Shown here piece after piece: positions 49,001-61,666 of a stretch of DNA of 64,000 nt. Below the pieces are notes generated by a model. That model did not search any database and was not told where the DNA came from. It worked only from the letters and a program-made list of their open reading frames with translations. How positions within the stretch are numbered: position 1 is the stretch's first letter; the number at the start of each line of letters is the position of its first letter. Source of the DNA: Xiphophorus maculatus (lineage: Eukaryota; Chordata; Actinopteri; Cyprinodontiformes; Poeciliidae); assembly GCF_002775205.1 (NCBI RefSeq), contig NC_036443.1, positions 12,969,373 to 13,033,372 of the forward strand, in the 5' to 3' direction. The translations under genes were made by a program, and so were the position numbers.

Positions 49001-52000
49001 GAATCATAATATACAAAAATTAAACCAAAAAAATGGTACAGTTAGTTCATTTAGCATTGGATGACTCACAAAATGTTCAAGTTGGACATTTCTCTGTTTG
49101 TGTGTGATTTGTTAAAATACATTGTGTTCTTTTGCCATTGTGACGCTATTCCTTTAATCAATCTTTGGTCCTACGCTTCTGACAACGTTGTTGTGACACA
49201 GCTCTGAAAAATCACATTTCCCACCGCAAGGAGCCGGCATGTCCTCTATCAGCCCTTGTGATCAGAACAACTGTCTCTACCCTGAGGTTCTAACTGTGTT
49301 GAGGAGGTTTCACAACTGTGGCAGATGAGAGCATGTCCAAACACAGGCTTGCAATCTTGTTTGATTGAAACCGAGTGGATTATTCACAGCCAGCCACCAC
49401 GTCAAAACCAAAGTGTGGTCTCAGAAACTGTAGAGCAAGCCTGTTACTTTCCCCCTGTTTTGTTCAGATCTGGATTTCCCAGGCTTCGAACGGATGACTG
49501 GGATGATGTGTCATTCTGGGTTCGGTCAATGTCACAAACCGCATTGAGGAGCTAGAGGTGATGTTTGTTTTTCTTTTATTGTTGCTTTCCTGACATTTCA
49601 TCATGCAGTCATTGCTAAATGATTTTGTTCCGCTCACCTGGCAGTGCAGGAAACGGAAACGAACTTTGGAGCTGTGAATCATCCGTCCGAAATTCTTCAC
49701 ATTGATGCTGCTCTTCTTCCACCCACTGGCCGGGTCATAGGCGAAAGGAGGGTCCCATTTTATATTCTCTATCGTCTGTAGATCTTTAGGAGACATTTCC
49801 TGCAACCGGTCACAGAAACATAAACATCCAGAAACTGTTTTAATAGTAAAAGTTGGGGTAAGATCACTGAGGAATGTTTGTATGTAGAGCATTTTTTCAT
49901 GTCGAATGGATGATTTATTGCTTTGTTATCGCTGTGTCAGGGGAGATGAAGGAGTTTCTTACCTTCCTTGGAGTGACCGTGCACAAGATATTTATGATGC
50001 TGTTGGATTTCTCCTGTCCCTCTTGGGGATTCTTCTTGCGAAACAGACGACTGCTGCATGAGAGACAAGAATGTAATTTGTTAATGCTCACAATTAGATG
50101 TTTACCATGATTAGAGATTCACAGAAAAATTGGCTGGTCACTTGGTTGATCTTCAGATTGTCTGGCGTGTTGTACTCTCAAAGATCAAATCTTTTTCCTA
50201 CCAGTGAAAGCAGCATATCTAGTCACTGTAACAATACTCCTGGTTTGAGTGTGGTTACTGAGTAATTAGACTCATAAAGTTAGCTAATTTCAGTATTGAT
50301 ATGTACTTGTAGATTATGTAAGAGGAAGCACGAAGATGGAACAAGCTGTTTCAAATAAAACTCAAGCTGCAGGAAAGTGAGAGAGAGCAAGCAGCAGAAA
50401 ACAGGAAGCCAGAACAGAGTACAGCTACGTTGTGCGTTGTACAAAAGATAAAAGAAACATTAGCTGTGGATCCTGTTTATGGTGCCATTTTATCGCAATG
50501 TAATACGCCGTCATTGTCATGATTATAGCCAGACTTGGAAGTGTCTTAAAGTTTTTTGCAAGTTTGAAGGTGAAAACTTTGCGAACACCTGCTCAACGGA
50601 AAACTCAGATATGCTGTTTTCCGATGCTAACTTCGCTAACCATGCTAATTGCAAATAAATAATTACTGAAATATTTTGCAATTATATATAGAAAATTTGT
50701 TTTTCTGTCTAGTTGGAACATTTGAAAAATTACACAGAATTTTGCATAACTCCAACCAGTAGATGGCGCTGACGCTCTTCTGATGCAATCCTGGGTAAGT
50801 GTGGAATATGCATTAACTGTGACTAACAAACACGTAGACCCAAAATGGATTAAGGTAACTTCACATCAAAGTCTGCAAGGAAGTTAAAATGTCAACTCCA
50901 GAATCATTTTTTTTGTGCAAAAATAATCGTCTGAACTCCATAATGGCTGAAGTGGATTTCTATTGTTCACAGTTGGGAAAGATAATTTCCTGCTCTTGGT
51001 GGAGACAATACATGTAAATAAAAAACAGATTATATCCGGTTAAATAATTTCCCTGCTGGGATGAATAAAGTAATTCTTCTTCTTCTTCTTCTTAAAGCTT
51101 TGCTGCAGATTAATGACCGCTAATCGTGTTTTTTTTTTGCTTTTTTTACAAGTTGATCAAAGTCACTGCCATTGCATTTACTCCATCAACGACAGCCATT
51201 TAAAAGGACAATCAGGTCTTGTGCCTCTGATGGTGAGCATATGCATAGGAAAATCAGCACTCAGTGGCCCCCTTTGTTTTGCATGCGGTTCATCTGTTAC
51301 CATTACTGTCACACTTTTATAAGGAAGCACGCTCGCTGCAGAGATAGAACTGGTGCTACTTTTTTACGGTGTCAGCTCGTACTTTATCTGCTTATCTGTG
51401 CACATGTGTGCCAGTGTCCTCGCCGTGCAACAACGCAGCCTTTTGTTTGCGAGTTGGGAACCAAGGTCTGTCTATTCAGGAAGTCCACATCCAGAATTAA
51501 TCATTCATGGGTGTCAAGAGAGTGATAGTGTTCCTTTTTTGAAGATCTCTTTTTATTTTGAATTGACTCGCACACAAAGGAAAGTATGAAAGCCTCACAT
51601 TGTCATGCAATCTTGCAGTTGTAAAGCGAAAGAGGTATGCATTGTAAATAATAGACAGGTAATCGTTTTGCACACCCAACATTCCCCAAGTCACTGCTGT
51701 GGCATTCAGCAGAGCTCGTCCTCATTTTCTTTGGGGAATACCTGAGCCTCACCTGATACAATGTCACAAAGAGAGAGAAGGCTACAGGAAACATGAATCC
51801 CGTTTAGAAGCTCGCTGTTCCAGTTTCACTTGTTGAGCTACAACTCGGTTTCTGCTTTTTTAAATTGTTATTATTTATCTAAAATGGGGTAAATCAGATC
51901 TTTTAAGGTCACTCAGTGGATTAAAAACTGCATCCACAATAAGCTAATCACAATCAGATGTGACAACTGCAGAGTTGGGACATGCCCAGGCATTTATTCC

Positions 52001-52543
52001 AAGGAGGGTGCAGGAAACTATATAGAAAACAAAATATAATCCACTTATGTGTCCAAGTCTAAAGTCATCAGAGTAGGTCACTTCCCACAAGGAGTTGTCA
52101 TATGTTAGTGGCGCAACAAAACTTAAATTTTACGTTATTATAATTTTTCATTAATAAATAAGGTCAAGTTCTATGTTCTCTTAAAGAAAACTAGATTTAC
52201 TGACAGCTGAGAGGTTACCTCAGAAGCAAAAAGAATGGTAACTGGATCATTGACACTTGTGCACGGGCACGACTTGGTGTCCATCCAGTATCACCACCTG
52301 ATCCACAACCATGCCTGGTAACATTCACAACCTTCAGCTCAAACTCTCGACAGATACCAAGAATTCCTCCCAGCTGAAATACTGAGTCTAAAATAACAAA
52401 GCATGACATGTGCTGGGAGAACACAGCAACGCAAGTTTGGAAAACCTGGATGAGTTGAGCTCTTCTTACCTGTTTCTGCGAATGAAACTCTTGCTGGAGT
52501 ACCTGAAGTTATGTTGGGGGACACATGAAATGCTGCTCCCCAT
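37080..52543 (-). CDS. plekhn1: PLEKHN1, pleckstrin homology domain-containing N1 (16 coding exons, 707 aa)
   Basis: Exons in transcript order: 52543-52470, 50053-49963, 49799-49638, 48931-48851, 47400-47310, 45777-45644, 44672-44526, 42960-42880, 42778-42703, 42483-42338, 42116-41961, 40751-40509, 40149-39994, 39739-39500, 39287-39227, 37264-37080. All junctions are GT..AG and keep phase. The N-terminus MGSSISC fits N-myristoylation at Gly2 with a nearby Cys for palmitoylation, as in mammals. Exons 3-6 form PH-like domain 1 ('SSKVRFRFLHCQ', 'DCYLDLFESHLHF', 'YAFQING'). Exons 7-10 form domain 2 ('VTKVRLQHLPCQ', 'DRLLVMYPSTLIIL', 'CDWIQQF'). Exons 11-16 are Ser/Pro-rich and disordered, with 'SPLYDEPCTPE' and the C-terminal 'YDNIWEYDSETG' block equivalent to human GYDHLWDE. 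In mammals the protein binds acidic phospholipids and is linked to mitochondria and apoptosis. Human length is about 611 aa. Confidence 0.95.
37880..39164. mobile_element. Tc1-like inverted ends enclosing unrelated sequence, in PLEKHN1 intron 15
   Basis: The left end starts 'agtgccttgcaaaagtattc' (37,880) and runs to about 38,135. The right end, in opposite orientation, covers about 39,030-39,164 ('cactttgtgtttgtctgtta', 'acaaaatgggtaaaagttca'). The inside is not transposase. About 38,500-38,870 is a CpG-containing block open for 117 codons on the + strand. This is a non-autonomous copy, or two separate termini flanking something else. Confidence 0.5.
47771..48435. mobile_element. hAT-like non-autonomous element in PLEKHN1 intron 4
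   Basis: The left end 'cagggtgcttctcaaacttt' and the right end, read on the other strand, 'cagtggctttcaaactgtgg' both resemble the 'cagtggttctcaaact' terminus of hAT elements. The right subterminal region also has the common 'ggtaccagaaccactggtg' motif. No transposase. No clear 8-bp target duplication seen. Confidence 0.5.
50756..50771 (+). promoter_or_regulatory. CTCF-like motif in PLEKHN1 intron 1
   Basis: 'ccagtagatggcgctg' matches the vertebrate CTCF core (CCASYAGRKGGC) closely, in + orientation. Occupancy is not known. Confidence 0.4.
51035..51095 (+). mobile_element. LINE 3' tail remnant in PLEKHN1 intron 1
   Basis: 'tttccctgctgggatgaata' and 'aagtaattc' followed by a (ttc)n run resemble the 3' terminus of fish LINEs that end in 'gggatcaataaagt' plus a microsatellite. 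Only the tail is present. Confidence 0.5.
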
Positions 52544-53149
52544 GTTGCTCTGACCTGTGGGGCTTAGCGCTGCTCTGAAGGCAAAAAAAAATTTTTAATA
52601 AATTGTACTGTCCCGTCTGTGATGGAGGAGCGGCGTCCAGAGAGAACCTTGTGCTCCCTGCAAAAGTCAGACTTGTTCTGTGTGAGGGCTGGGCAGGGAG
52701 AGCGTTGATGAAGTCAGAGTGTGTGAGTGTTGTACGTAAAAGTGGGTGGAGTTCAGGGCTGTGTCACAGGCTGGCTGCCTGGTGAATAAGCAGAAGGATT
52801 CTCACTCCCTGTGAAGCTGCCTCTGTCTGCTAAAATCAGCCCCCACAACAAAGGCAAGGGGGACTCGGGCAGAAGTGAGCCATTTCACACCTTCCATGAG
52901 CCAAATGGAGCTTATTGTCGGGCGCTCAGTGCTACCAGGAGTTCACTTGTTGGTGTGTGTCAATCAAAGGGGTGAATAGAGGGACTTACCAATGGCATGA
53001 CCAGACATGAAAACACATACACACTTGGGCTTTCTATTTATTACCGGCCTTCATCACACAAGTGTCATTTTGGAACTGAGTATCTGGGGAGTTTCATTCT
53101 ACTTCAGGGCATTTTGTTTTCCCCTGAAGATGTGCCTCGTAAATATGGC
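52544..53149. other. PLEKHN1 5' flank
   Basis: 5' UTR and promoter are expected here on the - strand. A GC-richer stretch at about 52,600-52,900 would fit, but no TATA box or defined start is evident. Confidence 0.35.
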
Positions 53150-53770
53150 TGCACTCCACGATCTTCTTTATATTTTGTCACATTACAAGCACAAATTTAT
53201 GTGTGTTTTAAGACAGAATGTAACAGTGAAATAGAAATAAAGGGATACAAGGATATTGCCTTTATTCTTCTAAGCTTTTCATAATAGCCATGTTTATGGA
53301 GTGCGCAGTTATTTGGTTTCCTATCAACAAAATTTCCCACCTGAGTTTCAGCTAATCTAAAGTTACCACAGGTTTCCTGGCTGCTTCTGAAGTTAATGGT
53401 GTCTCACAAGAAGTGATATTGTTATAGTTCTAAGTTCCCAGGTTTTTTTTTTTTCAGAGGTGTTAAACCTGAAATGCTAAACGCTTAAGCAGTTTAATAA
53501 CCTCACTCTGCATAAAAGTATGTACAACTTTCTCCTGGACCTGTCTGGTCTCCATGGAGCTGTTTGTTTACCCATCTAGTTGATTTCTTAATACAAATAG
53601 TTTCACTGGATTTTATTTAGGAGCGTCAGAGTAAAGAGAGGTGATAATAAACATATTCCACATTTTTCAGATTATTTCAAAAATAAAATTAAATATAGAT
53701 CATTGTCAATTATTCATTATTTTGTGTTTGTCTATAACATAAACCCCCCAAGAGTTACTTTGAAACTTGT
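53150..53770 (-). mobile_element. Tc1-like relic, internally deleted (- orientation)
   Basis: The left terminus is around 53,163-53,240 ('tattttgtcacattacaagc'). Transposase-derived sequence on the - strand lies around 53,340-53,420 and 53,520-53,570. The right subterminal part is around 53,600-53,760 ('cactggattttatttaggag'). Same family as the copy at 8,021. No intact frame. Confidence 0.65.
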
Positions 53771-54610
53771 TGCTTGAATGTGATAAAATATAGTACAGTT
53801 CAGTTCAGGGAATATGAGTACTTTAAATATATTCAGTCTAATACTGTTTGTGAGACTGGCAGATATGAAATATGTTTTTGTTTTAAAGTCAGAGAGAGAG
53901 AAATGTGTGATTTAAACACTCAAAAGGTCAGAAATTTCATCAAGATGAAAGTACATTCAAACAGTTTGTTTGCATGTGGGCAGCTTTTTACTTAATGAAA
54001 TACAAATTTGACACACAAGAAAAACAATCAACTCTATTTCCTAAATCAACTGTTTTTTTGTCCAGCCTATTCTTTCCTACTCATGGAACTGGATGAAAAC
54101 AGACAACATTATGGATTATTAATCTATTTTAACAGATTAGCTCTTTTACTTCCTCATTTTCTCCACTAATAGATTCCAGTTTGCTTCACTGATGACTCAC
54201 AACAGAAAATGTTATTTTTTGGAGAGCTACCTCCTTAAATGGACAATGTTAAAGTAATTTCACTGATCACATCAGTCAAACGGTCATGGTCATGTTTGCT
54301 TTGCTCAGTGTTTAGGTCACTGTTCTTTGGTGAGCTGCTGCATTTTTGTCATGCAGCAGCAATGCATGCTGCGGTTTGTCAGTTAATTTCAACCAGTTCA
54401 ACCTGTTGCCGGCTGAAAATTGATGCACCTGAGGCTCCAACAGACAAGGAGGGTGTTGACAGGAGCGTCTTTGTCAGGTCCAGATCACTTTTTAAAAAAA
54501 TCCTATTTGTTAGTCAAAAGTTATCTGAGCTGTACATAAGTTTTATTTTTAACTTCCTGATTTTTCTTTTTTTTCCTGACTGATGACCTTTTGATAAATA
54601 AAGATAAATA
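53771..54610. other. Intergenic, nothing recognised
   Basis: No exon. A 114-codon open frame (54,239-54,583) has no recognisable domain. Confidence 0.35.
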
Positions 54611-54742
54611 CAGGCCTGGAAAAAGAAACCATTTGTAGACAATGAGTGCCCAAGTCAAGAGTTGCTCTCCTGCAACTTTAAGATGCATCTCTGCTTCAAC
54701 ACACCTGAAATCAATTAGCTGAATTCCCTCATCAGCATACAG
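54611..54742. mobile_element. Short dispersed-repeat fragment
   Basis: 'caggcctggaaaaagaaacc' followed by 'atctctgcttcaacacacct' and 'gaaatcaattagctgaattc' resembles a common non-autonomous fish repeat characterised by 'tccaacacacctga'. Assignment by memory only. Confidence 0.4.
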
Positions 54743-54754
54743 TCATTCTAGGAA

Positions 54755-55420
54755 AAGACATCATGCAGTCAAACATAGCGGTGGTAGCATGATGGGCCTC
54801 AGATGCTTTGCTGATTCAGGACTTGGACAATTTGCTGTAATTGATGGAACCATGAATTCTGCTTTCTAGAAGAAAATTCTTAAGAACATCCAGCAGTCAG
54901 TACAGGATTTTGCCATCAAGCACGTTTGGGTTATGAAAAAGGGAAAGGGTCTGAAGCACACCAGCCAATTCCCTTCTGAATAGCAAAACTGTGTTGTAGG
55001 GGTCTATCCGAAGTCTAGACTTCATGAGATACTCTACCATGGTCTTTAATAGGCTGTTTAAAGACCCTCCAATATGACTGATTTAAAGCAATTCTGCAAA
55101 GACGAGTGAAGTTAAATTTCTTCACAGTGATGTAAAAGGCTTGTTGCCATGAATTACAAATGTTTGATGAAAGTTGCCGCTGGCACATTCAGTTGTTGGG
55201 TTTAGGAGCCAATAGTTTTTTTTTCTCATTAAGCCAGGTGTGTCAAGAAGTTTTCTTCTCTCATAAAAAAAATTACGTTGAAAATTGCTTTTTGTATTTA
55301 CCCAGGTTATACTTGTGTTATGTTATTAGTTTGATGACCATGGATTTCAGAGTTATTAAGATCAGTCAGTTTTTGTGTGGGGTAAAAAAGAGGAAAAAAG
55401 TAACTTTGAATGTTGCACCT
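54755..55420 (+). mobile_element. Tc1-like relic, second family (+ orientation)
   Basis: Remnants run in transposase order: 'catagcggtggtagcatgat' and 'ttcaggacttggacaatttg' (catalytic core), 'accctccaatatgactgatt' and 'gcaattctgcaaagacgagt' (C-terminal part). A terminus-like region lies at about 55,200-55,420. Stops and frameshifts interrupt it throughout. Confidence 0.7.
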
Positions 55421-56974
55421 TTTAATTAGAAACTGATTCCTAAATATTTTGTCACACAAAGCATCGACAGCCATTGTGTTTGGAATGCCATCAAAGCATT
55501 GCTGTGATTCATGAGAAATGTTTCCAATCCCGCTTGCCAACCGCAACCCGTTATCATGGGAAAAGAAAGAAAACCCTAAATGTGTCTTCAACGTATCCAC
55601 CTGAATATTTTCCATTTCAGTTGGAGGCTTTTCAAAACCTCAATGCGACGCTCTGGCAACATTACATTGGTAGCATTATTAGGTGTATTATCTGCACTTA
55701 TTATAATCTCACAGTTCAAAAACAGACCTGTACGGTAGCTGTAAGTTGTAGTAACAAGAAAGAAAAGAAAATGCTTTGGATACATTTCTTTTTTAGTTTT
55801 CATGTGTGTTGTCCTTCATTTTGAGCTTAAAATGTTGCTGTGATTTTACACATTTCTTAAATAACCTCTTTCTTAAATGTAAACAGGGAATGAAAATGCA
55901 CTTTCATAGTTTATAGAAACACATTGGCAACAGTAATCCGACATAAAAACACCATGCTGAAAATAGCACAACTGAAGCCCCTGATCGTTGAGTCTTGTTG
56001 GAACTTAATCCTCTAATTTGATTGGCTAATTTGAAGATTACCTGTAAGCGAAACTCAGCCAATGATGAAATTCAGCAGACATGCTGAGCAGACATTAACA
56101 CACGTTTCTGTTCCGCCTGTTCAAAAGAAGGAAGAAAAAAAAAAGACAGCAAGACATTTCCCCACCAAACCATAAAAAAGAGAAAACAGTGACTCATGTC
56201 TCCGTGAGCTCATCATATAAAAAGAAACCACCCGGTATGGGGTAATGATGATACCCAATCAGTTTCAGTTGAATCTTTCCGCTGCGTGGAATATTTATTT
56301 TCCAAGGAATCACATCCAGAGGCTGTGCTTCAAAGTAAAAGTAGGTAGGCAGATGTCCGACCGACGTTGAGCGTGTTGTACTACTTGCAGATTGGAACAG
56401 TGGGATCCGCTATTTGTTTTGTTGCCAACTACTTTCATCAATACATCACAACAATGTATTTCTTCCCTTTTTTTGCATTCAAATATGAAGTGATTATGTA
56501 TTGACTATGTGTGTCACTGGTTACAAGCCATTAATTCATTTAATAAAGTTAATAACAAGCAATGGTCTATGCATTCTGTCCACATGCAGCCATATTGGAT
56601 ACCAGTCCAGTTGGTCATCCGCACCGGTGGCGCCGGTGCGGGTTTTTCTGACTGCTTACCCTGGAAAATCCAACTTGTGAATACAGAGAGAACGTAACAA
56701 TACTTCCCTACATTAGTATGTTTAATTTAGCATTATTACTGCCTTTTCAGGTGTTGTTAGCATAGCACTGAATACAATTGTGGTACGTTGCAACTATTGT
56801 ACCTACAACCTTATGTTAGGTAATGCAAGCTGCTTGATTTTTGAAGTTAAAAGCATAATTAAAATTTCTGAAGTGATATTCTATGAATTTGTGGTCAGCA
56901 AGCAGAATCCTGTTTTAGTTCGAAGAGATTACGGCAGTACTATTTGCTAAATGCCTGAATAATTACATAAAGGC
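55421..56974. other. Intergenic, nothing recognised
   Basis: No exon. A small GC-rich palindromic stretch (cgcaccggtggcgccggtgcg) lies at 56,620-56,640. Confidence 0.35.
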
Positions 56975-57545
56975 TTTTGGAAAAAGACTTTACATACACT
57001 AGGTCATCAAGCCTGTAACTAGTTTGGGAAAGCCCAGATGATGATTTCATAGCTCTGTACACTGTAAACATGTGATTTCACAACATTTTAATTACATGGA
57101 GGTTCATCTGTGGATGTTTTAACCTACACTGCTTCCTTGTGTGACATCAAGAGAAAAGCAAAAGTAATTCAGAAGAGAAATTGTGAAACTTTGCAAGCCT
57201 AGTTTATCCCTGATCATTTCAAAATGCTTGCAGGTGCCACATTCGTCTGCTCTGGATATTATATGCAGCCTCATATGTGCTCTGTCTCCCAGAGGTGAAC
57301 TGTTGTTGTTGGTGTAAAATGTGTTTTCAGTCCCATAGAAAATGTGTGGTCGGAGAACCAGTGGGATCAATGCAGTCAACAAACCTGAATCAGTTAAACC
57401 AGATCAGAAACAATCGGCAAAAATTGCAGCAAACTAATGCGAGGAGCTTATGGAAGGATATCCAAAAGTTTACCCAGGTCACACGGTTTATAGGTACTTT
57501 CTACCAAGAATTGTATGCCAATGTCTCAATTTTAAGAAAGGTTGA
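56975..57545 (+). mobile_element. Tc1-like relic, internally deleted (+ orientation)
   Basis: The left subterminal part ('actttacatacactaggtca', 'cccagatgatgatttcatag') is followed by N-terminal transposase remnants around 57,110-57,300. It then jumps to the C-terminal part at about 57,410-57,520 ('gagcttatggaaggatatcc', 'caggtcacacggtttatagg'). This is the family of the relic in the PERM1 intron. The catalytic middle is missing. Confidence 0.7.
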
Positions 57546-59994
57546 ATAAAAACATTAAGAATTCACACAAAAACAAACAAAAAAAAACATTTTCAAATGA
57601 ACACTATCCTGCTTTTTCATCAGATAGTCATCTTTTGAGATTGAATTCATGATTGTATCAATCTTCTTTTCAGCTGTGCTCCTTCTGACTGCTACTAGCT
57701 CGACGACTACCAATCTGTTTCTCCAAACTGAGGCGACACTGATGGCAACAAGGTAAGATACTGACTGCAGATAGCAACTACACTGATCAATCTTAATATT
57801 TGTCCCTCATTTTTCACTGGGAAGGAAAACCTTTGACTCATTTGCAAACAGCAACAACTCTACAATAATTTCCAAATGCTAAGCTTGCACCAACAGCCAT
57901 TTGAAAAAGTTATTTATCTTGTTTGTATGCCATAAAGTAAATTTGGATTTACTTCATTTTTTTTTTTTTTTTTAATGTGCACCACATTTCACTGAAATCT
58001 TTAGACTTGCTAATGGTGAAACATTTCTCATTCTATTGGATCCCCTTCTCCGTGTGTGGTGAGCTGAACTTTGTCTCTCCCTGAGAAATTACTGGGCTGT
58101 GTTTTTCCAGACTCAGCGGGTAACTGCATTAGTGCTGAAGTGACACCTCAGGCCACTAAAACGGGAGTCTGGATATGTGAACCCAAACATCAGGCGTCCA
58201 TCAGAGAGGCTCAGGTGCTAAAGTTCTCACAGAAAACAACCACAAAGAAAAGCGTAATTAGACCCCAGATTTGCTTTGAAGGGATGATTAGTCTGATTCA
58301 GTATCAGTTTCTGATCCTTTCCCACATTCTGCTCATGGACACGATCAAAACAAACAAAAGGATGAGTAAGCATGAAGCCGCTTTTAATTGCTGGTAAATA
58401 TTATCTACACAGAACAATAGATTTGTCAGAAATAGAAATGTGCAAAAATCAATTGTCTTTTAAAAATTAACTAAACAAAAATACAACAGGTGCAACTGAA
58501 ACTAACTTTGGCTTAGACATCTTTCAGCAAACACCTTTGATTAGCATTAAAATATATTCTAAAGTAAATAAGCATCTGATCTCCTTTATCATTATCAGTA
58601 ATATTTAAAGAGGAACGACACGCAGTGTCATGCTTATTGATATCTTTGGCAAAGATGTACAAAAAGCCTTAAAATCCATCGTTTTGCTGTATTTAGTTTA
58701 TTCAGTGAAGGTTCAGGATGGTTCACTTTAAGAAGTAATTATTTCTCACAAAATCAGCTGCATCACAATTACCAACACCCCTTATAATACCGAGAAATAA
58801 ATTGAATGGGACAAATGATACTTCAGTATATAAAATTCTTTTAAAGCCTTTTTCTTTCCTTACCATCCTCTTAAATATATGAGGCAAGAAAGCAGTTGAA
58901 ACTATAGGCCTTTAAAATTTGCTTTTACTATATAGAAAAAAGTTAAATTGGTTCTTTCAGTCTTGGTTTAGACACTATCTACCTCTGCATATCATCAAAC
59001 CAAATGGTAAAAATGCATGTGTGATACGAAACTCCACCCGCAGCACTACCATGGGAGCAACCGTGCATACGACAAGAATAATGACAGGTAGTGAAATACT
59101 GCTGGAGGAAGTTGGAGTAATGGAAGGATGATGGGGGTAATCAGAAGATTAAAGCAGGTGTGGCACTTATAAAAACATCTTGATGAATAAAGCCAGATCT
59201 GTCAGGTGGAAAAAACTAGATCTACGAGGAAACAGAGACTGGAAAAAAGAAGCAGGAAATCCTTCCAAAAACAAGCTCAGCACTAATTAAAAAAAACAAT
59301 TATGATACAAGAATTCATTTCAGGTGACTTTATAGTTAGGGCTAACGAAAAAAAAAAGAAAACTAGACTATGAATAGTTTTATTCGAATGTTTTCTAAAT
59401 CATCTCGTAAAACATAATCGTCATCTGCTGAGGAATTTGAGGTCTGCTCGCCAGCAAATTGCCCTCGGTTTGCATTGAAAGTAGATTTTATTGAACTGCA
59501 ACTTACTAAAGTTTCTACCCAGTGCTTGAGAAAGTGTCATGGTGATAAGGCATTGTCGGCATGCAGACAGCTCCAACCTCACAGCCTGATTAGGGCCTGC
59601 AGACGGGGACACCAGGTGAGAAAAAGGAGGTTGTGGCAGATAAGCTGCAGCAGCTCTTTCAGAGGGAGAACATTGGTCTAGACAAGCTGTAACCTCATTA
59701 GCATCCAGAGAGCCGAGGAGATGAGCCACTGGTAGAGACACTCAGCAGCTGATTAAATTATGATACATGCGGTGGATTGCATATTGAAGGGGCGCTTCAG
59801 TCTTATGTTGGCAAACCTTTTGATAAAATCCATTACGGTGATCAAATCAATCAGGCTCGTTTTGAGAAATAGAAGTCTTTAAAGCTTCAGTATGACACAT
59901 CTGTGAGGCTGATTTTGTAGGAAACTATATGTTATATAGAAAGTCCTGTACTGATTTTCACTGAAAAGGAAATTCTCATATCAAAAAATATAAG
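57546..59994. other. Intergenic, nothing recognised
   Basis: Open frames of up to 108 codons (58,071-58,397) show no recognised domain. A poly-T run lies near 57,958-57,973. Confidence 0.35.
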
Positions 59995-60740
59995 ACGGAC
60001 CTTTGCAAAAGTATTCAAACGTTAAACCTTTTCACATTTTGCCAGGTTACAACCACAAATATTTCTAGGACGATGAAGGGGTTAAAAGCCACACAAAATG
60101 GCGTATAAAAAAGAAGTGGAAGAAGGGGGACATTTAAAATATATTTTTTAACTTGGTACTTTTAAAAACTGCCTTTCTCTGCTGTTAAATGTAAGTTTCT
60201 TTATATTTATCCCCGCCAGCTTTGCAGATCTACAGACTATATATATATTCTTTTTTATTTTTTTTTTTGCTTTTCTTTTTGAAAAATACCTCAAACTAAA
60301 TCAAACTGCACAGAGAGCATCTTTGAACATCAATTTTCAAACTTTGTCATAAACTCTCAATTGGTTGTAGGTCTGAACTTTGACTAGGCCATTCCAAAAC
60401 AAGGATATTCTTTAACCTCCCCCTGTAGCTCTGGGTGGAGATTCAAGGTAGAATCCTATTGGAAGATGAATGTAACACCACACCACATTTTATATGTAGG
60501 CAAGAAAAATACAATTCTGGCCACATCCGACCTGAGAAACTGCTTCCCCACAGCATGATCCCGCCATCACTGTGTTTACAGAAGGTGAGGGTGTGTGTAA
60601 GATAAGGTACAGTGGTAGATTTAGTCCACAAACAATATTTTGCATGTAGGGCAAAACGTTCAATCCTGGTCTCATCTGACCAAACCACCTTCCTCCACAT
60701 GTATGAACTTCTCCTGAATCGGCGTAATAAAAATTCCACA
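59995..60740 (-). mobile_element. Tc1-like relic (- orientation)
   Basis: The terminal region 'acctttgcaaaagtattcaa' (59,999) is followed by - strand transposase remnants: 'tctgaactttgactaggcca' (60,371), the catalytic-core region 'ccacagcatgatcccgccat' (60,548) and 'ctggtctcatctgaccaaac' (60,667). On the - strand a broken frame retains 'GGIMLWG'. It is 5'-truncated and frameshifted. Confidence 0.75.
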
Positions 60741-61666
60741 TTTATCAGCCCTATTCACAAATCTCATATGACTTCACTATTTTTGTGGTAGATTTGCACA
60801 CAGGTTTAACTCTGTGTTTCTGACATGCATGTAAAAAAAAAAACCTACTTTCTTGATAGACTTTTTTTTTTATGTAATTGTCCAAAATTTCTAAAATAAT
60901 GCCCCACAGTTGTTCTGTACAAAAATTATCTGAGTGTTCAGATGCCCATTATACATATTGAATGGGCATCTAAACTCTTTCCCTTACCATTTGCTGATTC
61001 AAAGAAGTGTATTGTTTAGAAGACTGTTTATATTCGAATGCATGAATCTAACTTTCACCCACATTTCTTGTTTTAGAAGATTAGCTATTTGGCAAATAGC
61101 CAAGGCATACTTAAAGTAAAAACAAAACAAAAGAAAAAACCTTGAGCTTCACGTTTACTTCAAAGACCTCTGGGGTGGCATCAGTCGTTTGGAATGCATT
61201 TGTTGCATCAACATGCTTTCTTTTTAGTAAATAATCTGAACAGATGAATAAATTAGCTTTTCCCAGTGAAAAACTTGCAGTCTTACACTTTTTCCGTCTG
61301 GATGTTTGGGTTTTGCGGCGTTACAGGCGATCCGGCCGAGAGTTTCTAGGGGCAGCCACAGGTGTGAATGCCATGTGACTGAGGTCAGGAAGGGGAAAGT
61401 GAGAGTGTTCAGCTGTCTGTTTAAATCACTGTGATAGACGAGTATGTTGGAGACCTACCAAGGAAATGTGTACAGTGAACCTAGCAACGACCTCGCTCTG
61501 CAGCTCAACCTTTACTGTGTGTGTGTGTGTATGTGTGTAAGAACATTTTCAAGGAAATCCAGCTGCTCTTCCCATGCACAGTTGCAAACAGGTTCCATAG
61601 AAGCCTGTTGCTTTATTTGCAGTTTTAGTGAAGCACATCAGGACGGTTGCCACATCTGAAAACGTC
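60741..61666. other. Intergenic, nothing recognised
   Basis: A short (GT)n run lies near 61,517-61,538. No exon or further repeat was recognised. Confidence 0.35.
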
